Of a stretch of DNA of 12,216 nucleotides, positions 7,200 through 12,216 are shown one piece after another (within the stretch, counting starts at the first letter, position 1; every line of letters begins with the position of its first letter). The position numbers were made by a program, and so were the translations under genes. The stretch lies in assembly GCA_965539935.1 (NCBI GenBank), contig CBETVX010000068.1, positions 1 through 12,216 on the forward strand, read 5' to 3'. The DNA comes from CBETVX01 sp965539935. GTDB lineage: Bacteria > Bacillota > Clostridia > Peptostreptococcales > Caminicellaceae. The notes beneath the pieces were generated by a model. It was given only the letters and a program-made list of their open reading frames with translations, was not told the DNA's origin and made no database searches.

Positions 7200-7862
7200 T
7201 TATTCCTCAAATTCACTTTCTTCATCATTAAACCTATTGTTTTCTTCAGGCATAGCCTGCATCTTTGATATAGATACTTCATAGGCTATTTTCTTTATTA
7301 AATTCTCCTCACCAATTTTCTTTTGATATTCTCTACTTTGTATTCTTCCCCATATTTTAATCCTATCTCCCACCCGCAATTTTTCAGAAAATCTTGCATT
7401 TCTTCCCCAGGCTATACATGGTATGTAATCAGATTTTTTATAGGGCCTATTCACTGCAACAAGCATATCTGTTATTTCCCTACCAAAGGGAGTTGTTCTA
7501 TACACAGGTTTCTTACATACAAAGCCATCTATAAATATTTGGTTGGGATTAATAACATTTTCATCATCCTCTTCAGATATATCACGGGCAAATATAGTTA
7601 ATATTAACCTATTACTTCCATTAATAATTTTATTATAGGATCTTAGTTGCCCATTTATCTTTATGAGTTTATCATCTGTAAAGTTAAAGTCAACTAATAA
7701 CCTTTCAGAAATTGTAACAGGTAAGACATCAACATAATTACTTAGCCTAGGTATCTTTATTTCAAAACTATAAAATCCCTCACCAAAAACCTCATGGCTA
7801 AATTCTAGATCTGAACATGCTGTTCCTATAACAGTAACAACATTATTCTCAAAAGCTCTCAC
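7200..7862 (-). CDS. Two-OB-fold single-stranded-DNA-binding-like protein
   Basis: The 220-residue protein appears to hold two OB folds in tandem. The second (about 106-202) is clearly SSB-like: GREITDMLVAVNRP (127-140), PCIAWGRNARFSEKL (148-162), VGDRIKIWGRIQSREY (164-179), then a beta strand AYEVSISKM. The first (about 5-97) repeats the pattern more loosely (VTVIGTACSDLEFSHE, LIKINGQLRSY). The acidic tail NDEESEFEE recalls the SSB C-terminal tip that recruits repair proteins, but lacks the usual terminal P-F. Canonical SSB has one OB fold and about 140-180 residues, so this is a clostridial paralog; ssDNA binding is inferred. The start is GTG 7862 with GGGGG (7877-7873) upstream, and a stop codon lies three codons upstream in frame. 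It has its own promoter and terminator. Confidence 0.8.
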   Translation of the reverse strand: MRAFENNVVTVIGTACSDLEFSHEVFGEGFYSFEIKIPRLSNYVDVLPVTISERLLVDFNFTDDKLIKINGQLRSYNKIINGSNRLILTIFARDISEEDDENVINPNQIFIDGFVCKKPVYRTTPFGREITDMLVAVNRPYKKSDYIPCIAWGRNARFSEKLRVGDRIKIWGRIQSREYQKKIGEENLIKKIAYEVSISKMQAMPEENNRFNDEESEFEE

Positions 7863-7886
7863 TTGTATCTATCCCCCTTACGCTCC

Positions 7887-7915
7887 TTTGTATGATTAAC
7901 TCTTGTTAATGTCAA
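7887..7915 (-). promoter_or_regulatory. Promoter with palindromic spacer upstream of the SSB-like gene
   Basis: On the minus strand a perfect TTGACA (7915-7910) is followed after 17 bases by TACAAA (7892-7887). The spacer holds a perfect 6-4-6 palindrome, ATTAAC-N4-GTTAAT (7895-7910), which may be an operator. The predicted leader is only about 18 bases. Confidence 0.55.
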
Positions 7916-7983
7916 TCTACAAATATATTTATTCTGATATTTCATAAATAGAACAAAATATTTAATTTGATATAATATTTACT

Positions 7984-8706
7984 TTAATTTATAATATGAC
8001 TAATATTATTTCCTTTATATTCCTTCAAAGCCTCCTGCATAGTTTCTATTGTTAATCCATGTCTGAGTCCAAAAGTTATTACTCCTAGCATATCACTTAT
8101 ATTTATATGAAAATTATAATTATAAAACTTAATGGGAAACTCTATTGGTTCTACATCATTACCTACTATAGTTGGAATTCCTCTTTGAACACAGCAAATT
8201 AAGGTAGTTTCATCCCTTAAGGGTATACTAGAAGTTGTGACGGTAGCCTTGCTATCATATCCATATGTAATTAATATTTTATTTTGAAGCAATCTAAATA
8301 ATTCTACATCATTATTCATATCACTATTTAAAATTACTACTCCACTTTTTTTTAAGCCTTCATACAAAATCCTACTATTTATTTCTTGATTAGATTTTTT
8401 GTTTTCAATTCTAAAATCAACTATACAATCTAATGCTGACCTATCTAATAATTTTTTTACTATACTTTTATTTTGTGTATCTAGGATTATAAAATCAGGA
8501 TTTAAACCATTATCCATCAAAAATCCTACAATATCATCATTTTCAATATCACTACTATTTATTAATCTATCATTGTATATAACACCATCATCTTTAACTA
8601 AAAAAATATCATATCCACTAGGTTTTAATATATAACTTATTATTTGACTAGGAGACTCTTTCTTTGAATAATCCCTGATTATTCCAATAGTATTTTTCTT
8701 ATTCAT
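7984..8706 (-). CDS. Mur-ligase-like central domain without P-loop
   Basis: The 240-residue protein resembles only the central domain of Mur ligases such as MurE. Matching pieces, in order: a first strand TIGIIRDYSKKES (6-18) where Mur ligases have the ATP loop G-T-N-G-K-T; GYDIFLV (31-37); FIILDTQ (72-78); LYEGLKKSGVVILNSD (114-129), like the Mur segment ending in V-L-N-A-D-D; ITYGYDSKATV (146-156); and FHINISDMLGVITFGLRHGL then EALKEYKG (199-232), like the F-N-V-Y-N-A-L-A-A helix region. Both the N-terminal substrate domain and C-terminal ligase domain are absent. Loss of the P-loop lysine and threonine argues against catalysis; a regulatory or scaffold role is speculation. AAAGGAG lies nine bases before the ATG. 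It follows the PdaB-like deacetylase gene by 55 bases on the same strand. Family assignment is by eye. Confidence 0.55.
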   Translation of the reverse strand: MNKKNTIGIIRDYSKKESPSQIISYILKPSGYDIFLVKDDGVIYNDRLINSSDIENDDIVGFLMDNGLNPDFIILDTQNKSIVKKLLDRSALDCIVDFRIENKKSNQEINSRILYEGLKKSGVVILNSDMNNDVELFRLLQNKILITYGYDSKATVTTSSIPLRDETTLICCVQRGIPTIVGNDVEPIEFPIKFYNYNFHINISDMLGVITFGLRHGLTIETMQEALKEYKGNNISHIIN

Positions 8707-8761
8707 CTTTCGTATCTCCTTTCAAAACTATAGGATATACTTATCATTTGTATAAAGGAAT

Positions 8762-9604
8762 CTATTTATTATCATTATTACTTTCAATGATTTCTATATC
8801 TTCCATTTGCTTTCGTTTTTTCTCTTCTAATTTTTTATCTAAAACCCTCTGTTTCCCTGTATGGTCAACATAATAATTATCTTTTTTAATCAATTGAGAT
8901 ATTGGTACAATTTTATATCCATCATCCTTAAGTTTTTCAATTACTAAGGGAAGATATTCTAATACGTATTTGGCATTATTGTGAAAAAGTACTATAGAAC
9001 CTTTTTCAATATTTCTTGTGACCCTATCAACTACTGGAGCAACACCTAATTCTTTCCAATCCAAAGAATCAACATCCCATTGAATAGTATAATAACCGCA
9101 TTCTTCAGCAGTTTTTATCAAATTATCGTCATAATCTCCAAAGGGTGGTCTAAATAAAGTTGGTCTTTTTCCAGTTATAGCTTCAATTTTAGACCCAGTA
9201 TTATTTAGTTCTGCAATAATCTGTTGTTTCGATAGCTTTGACATATGGGGATGGGTAGAAGAATGATTTTCTACATCATGTCCCCTTGAATGAAGCTCTT
9301 TCACCAATTCTTCATTTTTGTCCACCCAAAATCCAACTAAGAAAAAAGTGGTTTTTACGTCATATTTATCTAATATATCTAATATACCCTTAGTATATTC
9401 ACTACCCCATGCAGCATCAAAACTAATTGCCACAATTTTTTCGTCGGTTTCCACACTATAAATTGGTAAAAGTTTGTTGGGCGAAATAACCTCTTTTACC
9501 CTCTGGCCTATGTCATCAAAATATATGAAACTTCCAAGTCCAATTAAGCAAATTAATATTAAAAACATAACTACTACTTTCTTAGTTAGAAAAATTATCT
9601 TCAT
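8762..9604 (-). CDS. PdaB-like membrane-anchored polysaccharide deacetylase
   Basis: The 280-residue protein has one N-terminal membrane segment (about 10-29) and an extracytoplasmic NodB-type deacetylase domain (about 55-245). Motifs in order: ISFDAAWGS (60-68), HSSTH (114-118), RPPFGDY (152-158), WDVDSLDW (176-183) and LFHNN (206-210, H208). Canonical NodB motif 1 is T-F-D-D; here the base-type aspartate D63 is kept but the second, metal-binding position is A64, as in PdaB-type sporulation proteins with an F-D-x-x-W-G motif. A basic/acidic tail (about 250-280) is probably flexible. Likely role: N-acetyl removal from peptidoglycan glycan, possibly in the spore; expression timing is not visible. 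A GGGGGTG site precedes ATG 9604. The Mur-like gene follows by 55 bases and may be co-transcribed. Confidence 0.85.
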   Translation of the reverse strand: MKIIFLTKKVVVMFLILICLIGLGSFIYFDDIGQRVKEVISPNKLLPIYSVETDEKIVAISFDAAWGSEYTKGILDILDKYDVKTTFFLVGFWVDKNEELVKELHSRGHDVENHSSTHPHMSKLSKQQIIAELNNTGSKIEAITGKRPTLFRPPFGDYDDNLIKTAEECGYYTIQWDVDSLDWKELGVAPVVDRVTRNIEKGSIVLFHNNAKYVLEYLPLVIEKLKDDGYKIVPISQLIKKDNYYVDHTGKQRVLDKKLEEKKRKQMEDIEIIESNNDNK

Positions 9605-9694
9605 ATCACACCCCCAGATTTTCTCTAATTAATATGCTTATATAACAAATTTATTCTTAAGCTAGTTTATTATTCTATTATTTTTTTGAAATAA

Positions 9695-9740
9695 TAAAAC
9701 AGTAACTTAAGCTATTAGAATAACCTAAGTTACTGTTTTA
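9695..9740 (-). terminator. Long hairpin terminator after the lipoprotein deacetylase gene
   Basis: A perfect 15-bp inverted repeat (9695-9709 with 9726-9740; core AACAGTAACTTA/TAAGTTACTGTT) encloses a 16-base loop. On the minus strand it ends in TTTTATTATTT. It lies 94 bases past the deacetylase stop. The remaining 9741-9833 is A/T-rich with one weaker AAACC/GGTTT stem just after the stop. Confidence 0.8.
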
Positions 9741-9833
9741 AATTAATTAATATCAGCCGATTATATTTTATTAGTTCATTAAATTAAAATTTGTCATCAA
9801 TACAATATAAACCTGTCAAAATATCGGTTTGTA

Positions 9834-10988
9834 TTATTCTGTTAGGTTATATATTCTTAATTCTTTATTTCCTATCTTATCTTTGTCAATCACTTCTTCT
9901 AAATCCTCTGGTATTGTTACTACATCTTTTTGTCCATCACTAATGAATCTCTTTTCGGGATGGTTTTCAAAATACTCCAACCAATATCTAATACCAAATT
10001 CTTCATTACTTCCATGTACTCTATTTATATATTCGGGATCAAATTCCTTGTGTATTGCAGGATACTCAGGTCTCCATCCTACTGCTAAGGCTGCTACATT
10101 ATTATACTCAATACCATCAAAACTTCCTTCGAAAAGAAATCTCCTCATTTCTTCACTTTTTGGTCTAGCTCCGAAGGGCAAGGCAAGGGTATTTACTTCA
10201 TAATCCGGTAGATATTGTTTTATATACTCTACATTTTTAGCTAATGTCTTTTGAATTCCTTCTTTAGATTCTTGGGCTAAATCTTCATGTCCAAAGCTGT
10301 GGTTTCCAATATCCATACCCTTTTCAATAATGTATTTCATTTTGTACTCTACATATTCTTTTTGTCTAAAGGGTGTACTACTACCATTTACAAAAAATGT
10401 TGCTTCAAGTCCAAAATCAGGATATTTTTTGTTGAATTCTTCTAATATACCTACTACACTATTGGGGTCTACAACTAATTTGCCATCTTCATCTTTGATA
10501 TTAAAATCTGTTATATTTCCATCGTCAAAGGTTAATACAACTGGAGTTTTTCCAGCTTCAACGTCTATTTCATTATTTATATAATCCTTTAAACTTACTA
10601 ATCTATATCCATTTTGATATAACAACTCTAAATCTTCTTTAAAGTTTTCTACCTTACGAATAAAGGGAGCTTCTTTATCACTAAGTTTATGATACATAAC
10701 AACCATTATTTGCCCTGCTTCATTGGGCTTTATTTCTTGTAAATTAATTTCTTTTTCTACTTCTTTCTCATTGCTTTTATTTGAGTTTGATTTTTTCTCT
10801 GAATTTTCATTCTCTAAATTAGAATCTATATCTTGATCTTCTTTATAAACTGATTCATTTACACTTTCTTTACTCACTTCATCTGTGTCCTTATCAATAT
10901 CATTATTAACTGTGGTTGTAACATTGCATCCTGTAAATATTAGTATAGATATTAGCATAACAATTATTAGATTTAAAGATTTTTTCAA
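9834..10988 (-). CDS. Lipoprotein polysaccharide deacetylase
   Basis: The 384-residue protein has a lipoprotein signal (1-21, hydrophobic 5-18, lipobox F-T-G-C21), a highly charged Asp/Glu/Lys/Asn/Ser-rich linker (about 28-85), and a NodB-type deacetylase domain. Motifs: VVMYHK (96-101), LTFDDGN (152-158) with D155 and metal D156, and NHSFGH (229-234) with metal H230 and H234. Motif 3 reads LALPFG (268-273), lacking the Arg of R-P-P-F-G. About 38 residues separate motif 1 from the EATFFVNG strand, longer than usual. It should be tethered to the outer membrane face and act on wall glycan or another acetylated polymer. Start is TTG 10988, seven bases after GAGGAGG (11002-10996). The QueG-like gene ends 46 bases upstream, so co-transcription is likely. 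Confidence 0.85.
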   Translation of the reverse strand: MKKSLNLIIVMLISILIFTGCNVTTTVNNDIDKDTDEVSKESVNESVYKEDQDIDSNLENENSEKKSNSNKSNEKEVEKEINLQEIKPNEAGQIMVVMYHKLSDKEAPFIRKVENFKEDLELLYQNGYRLVSLKDYINNEIDVEAGKTPVVLTFDDGNITDFNIKDEDGKLVVDPNSVVGILEEFNKKYPDFGLEATFFVNGSSTPFRQKEYVEYKMKYIIEKGMDIGNHSFGHEDLAQESKEGIQKTLAKNVEYIKQYLPDYEVNTLALPFGARPKSEEMRRFLFEGSFDGIEYNNVAALAVGWRPEYPAIHKEFDPEYINRVHGSNEEFGIRYWLEYFENHPEKRFISDGQKDVVTIPEDLEEVIDKDKIGNKELRIYNLTE

Positions 10989-11034
10989 ATTTATTCCTCC
11001 TCAATGTTTTATCTAATGAATATTGATCTTAGTC

Positions 11035-11724
11035 TTAAACCCTAATAGTTTTTTCTCCCCTGGGACAAACTTTTATACATATACCACAAACAGACCCTCT
11101 TCCAATGGCTTTATAGTACTTAGACATATGATCACTGCATGCCCTTGCATCTACTATTTCTTCTCTCCCAATCCCTGGATACCAAATCTCTCCCCTTAAT
11201 CCCAAGGCAGGACATGCTCTAACACAAGCATTGCATTTTCCACATTTTGATTCAATAATAGGCTCATTAAATTTTACTTCCATATTTGTTAATATACTTC
11301 CTAATCTTATTCTTGGACCATATTCATCGGTAACTAAACAACCGTTTTTTCCAATCCAACCTATTCCCGACCTTGTGGCAACGGTTTTATGGGGAAATAC
11401 AGCTCTATATTTTTCACCATTTATATTTGTTGACTGAGAAGCGCCTATTGGCATTGCTAAGTAACCCCATTGTTGAAGCCTAGATGAAGCCTCTAACATT
11501 ATTTGATCTAATTTGAAATTTACCGTTCTATAATGATGAAAATAACTATGGGTTGGTTTATCATCTATATCATTTAAAATTTGGTCATTTAGCCTGTAAG
11601 CTATAGATATTCCAGTTTTAAGATGTTTTAAATTAGTTGGCAATATATCTTCTAAATATCCAAACCCTACTTTACTTGCCCCTAATTCAAATAAAAGATT
11701 TTTTATTCTATCTTGATGATTCAA
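11035..11724 (-). CDS. QueG-like double [4Fe-4S] cluster protein
   Basis: The 229-residue protein resembles epoxyqueuosine reductase QueG in its core: HKTVATRSGIGWIGKNG (112-128), a segment near LGSILTN (141-147), then eight cysteines for two ferredoxin-type [4Fe-4S] clusters, CGKCNACVRACP (161-172) and C196 with CGICIKVCP (213-221). QueG is typically over 300 residues, with a fuller N-terminal domain and often extra C-terminal sequence; this protein is shorter and stops right after the second cluster. It could be a short reductase paralog with an unknown substrate; cobalamin binding cannot be judged by eye. Start is TTG 11724, six bases after GGAGGT (11736-11731); the next in-frame ATG would remove about 75 residues. 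It leads a two-gene unit with the lipoprotein deacetylase, though the functions have no obvious link. Confidence 0.75.
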   Translation of the reverse strand: MNHQDRIKNLLFELGASKVGFGYLEDILPTNLKHLKTGISIAYRLNDQILNDIDDKPTHSYFHHYRTVNFKLDQIMLEASSRLQQWGYLAMPIGASQSTNINGEKYRAVFPHKTVATRSGIGWIGKNGCLVTDEYGPRIRLGSILTNMEVKFNEPIIESKCGKCNACVRACPALGLRGEIWYPGIGREEIVDARACSDHMSKYYKAIGRGSVCGICIKVCPRGEKTIRV

Positions 11725-11776
11725 TTACTCACCTCCAATATGGGGTATACTTTTTAGCAAAACTCTCTCTAAATAT

Positions 11777-11805
11777 ATTTTACTACAATTTGGCTATCTT
11801 TTAAA
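11777..11805 (-). promoter_or_regulatory. Probable promoter for the QueG-like/deacetylase unit
   Basis: On the minus strand TTTAAA (11805-11800) and TAAAAT (11782-11777) are 17 bases apart. The transcript would begin near 11770, about 45 bases before the TTG start. Both boxes are imperfect in a very A/T-rich region. Confidence 0.4.
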
Positions 11806-11879
11806 ATTTCTAATTTTTTCTAAATTATTATTTATATGCATTTCTTCTAGAAAATATTCTATTTTGAATAAATTTCCTA

Positions 11880-11886
11880 CATAATA
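11880..11886 (+). promoter_or_regulatory. Possible sporulation (sigma-G type) -10 element for the SASP gene
   Basis: CATAATA fits the forespore sigma-G -10 pattern (CATxxTA), and would start transcription about 60 bases before the SASP start. The -35 region at the usual 18-base spacing reads TTCTA, only a partial match to GxATA/G. SASP genes are known to be sigma-G controlled, so the site is plausible but not proven. Confidence 0.35.
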
Positions 11887-11912
11887 TATTATTCTTTTGG
11901 TTATATTAATAA

Positions 11913-11930
11913 TGCAACTTAAAAGTTGTA
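11913..11930 (+). promoter_or_regulatory. Small hairpin in the SASP leader
   Basis: TGCAACT (11913-11919) pairs with AGTTGTA (11924-11930), with one G-U wobble, around a TAAA loop, ending ten bases before the Shine-Dalgarno GGAGGG (11941-11946). It has no U-run, so a message-stabilising stem is more likely than a terminator. Confidence 0.4.
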
Positions 11931-11952
11931 AAAATTTAAAGGAGGGAAAAAA

Positions 11953-12168
11953 GTGGCTCGTAATAAAACTGTAGTTCCAGAAGCTAAAGCAGCTCTTAAC
12001 AGCTTCAAACTTGAAATAGCAAATGAATTAGGTTTAACTAATTATGATTCAATAGATAAAGGAAATTTAACATCTAGACAAAATGGATATGTTGGTGGAT
12101 ATATGACAAAAAGATTAGTAGAAATGGCCGAAAGACAAATGGCTGGTTCTGGAGGAGCAACTAAATAA
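11953..12168 (+). CDS. Alpha/beta-type small acid-soluble spore protein
   Basis: The 71-residue protein binds and straightens DNA into the A-like form in the forespore, protecting it from UV and chemicals, and is degraded at germination. The family marks are clear: the germination-protease site region LEIANELG (20-27, cut expected after A23), and the DNA-binding block GNLTSRQNGYVGGYMTKRLVEMAE (37-60). The length and the small, Ala/Gly-rich ends fit. The start is GTG 11953, six bases after a strong GGAGGG in AAAGGAGGG. It is alone on the plus strand with its own terminator, as usual for SASP genes, and is the best evidence that the organism forms endospores. Expression is expected late in the forespore. 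Confidence 0.96.
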   Translation: MARNKTVVPEAKAALNSFKLEIANELGLTNYDSIDKGNLTSRQNGYVGGYMTKRLVEMAERQMAGSGGATK

Positions 12169-12177
12169 TTTAAATAT

Positions 12178-12216
12178 CATAAAAGGAGAAGGAATTATAT
12201 TTCTTCTCCTTTTATG
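12178..12216 (+). terminator. Terminator after the SASP gene (at window edge)
   Basis: Bases 12178-12194 (CATAAAAGGAGAAGGAA) pair with 12200-12216 (TTTCTTCTCCTTTTATG) over 17 positions with one G-U wobble, around a TTATA loop. The stem begins nine bases after the SASP stop. The window ends at the foot of the stem, so any extra U-run cannot be seen. Confidence 0.8.

Noticed and set aside
7925..7983. Terminator after the Mur-like gene (AAATATT/AATATTT)
   Set aside because: All pairs are A/T with a long loop, so stability would be negligible.
9619..9660. Sporulation sigma-G promoter for the PdaB-like gene (GAATA and CATATTA on the minus strand)
   Set aside because: Both boxes match the consensus, but they are only 15 bases apart instead of 17-18. 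In such A/T-rich DNA that is weak support.
183..11437. Antisense frames over asd, dapA, dapB, the kinase, cca, SSB-like, Mur-like and deacetylase genes (for example 183-572 minus, 9829-10203 plus, 11231-11437 plus)
   Set aside because: They lie wholly opposite genes with clear protein motifs, lack good ribosome binding sites and encode no recognisable domains.
11848..11894. Inverted repeats TAGAA-AATA-TTCTA and ATAATATATTAT upstream of the SASP gene
   Set aside because: They are short A/T-only or nearly A/T-only palindromes, expected by chance in DNA of this composition.
1..12216. Mobile elements, CRISPR arrays, tRNA/rRNA genes, or a defence system
   Set aside because: No transposase or integrase motifs, no spaced direct repeats, no cloverleaf or rRNA-like sequence, and no effector-like genes were seen.

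Overview
The window is low-GC (roughly 30%), uses strong AGGAGG-type ribosome binding sites, and carries a spore-coat-type DNA-protecting protein (alpha/beta SASP) gene plus PdaB-like deacetylase genes. Together these point to an anaerobic, endospore-forming Firmicute of the Clostridia/Tissierellia type. The gene content is mostly housekeeping chromosome. I saw no phage, transposon, CRISPR array, tRNA or rRNA.

Layout. (1) Positions 199-3712, plus strand: asd, dapA, dapB, dapH, the entry steps from aspartyl-phosphate to N-acetylated tetrahydrodipicolinate, feeding meso-diaminopimelate for peptidoglycan, lysine and probably spore dipicolinate. A TTGACA promoter precedes asd, and a hairpin between asd and dapA may attenuate or separate them. 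(2) A bidirectional terminator at 3715-3746 separates this from a long minus-strand block at 3751-11724. (3) In order of decreasing coordinate the minus block holds these units: a QueG-like double [4Fe-4S] protein followed by a lipoprotein polysaccharide deacetylase (11724-9834); a PdaB-like membrane deacetylase followed by a Mur-ligase-like central domain lacking its P-loop (9604-7984); a two-OB-fold SSB-like protein (7862-7200); cca followed by a previously uncalled 51-residue membrane protein (7064-5520); a PfkB-family sugar-phosphate kinase (5347-4415); and hpt (4281-3751). Recognisable hairpin terminators follow the lipoprotein, SSB-like, kinase and hpt genes, so most units are probably transcribed independently. 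(4) Positions 11953-12168, plus strand: the SASP gene with its own terminator running to the window end.

The common theme is cell wall and spore biology: diaminopimelate synthesis, two peptidoglycan/polysaccharide deacetylases, a degenerate Mur-type protein and a SASP. DNA/RNA upkeep (SSB-like, CCA-adding enzyme), purine salvage (hpt) and sugar metabolism make up the rest. The least ordinary items are the ATP-site-less Mur-like protein, the 51-residue membrane/coiled-coil protein behind cca, and the SSB-like gene whose promoter spacer is filled by a perfect palindrome. Six of the fourteen genes start with TTG or GTG. I did not find a clearly novel multi-gene system.
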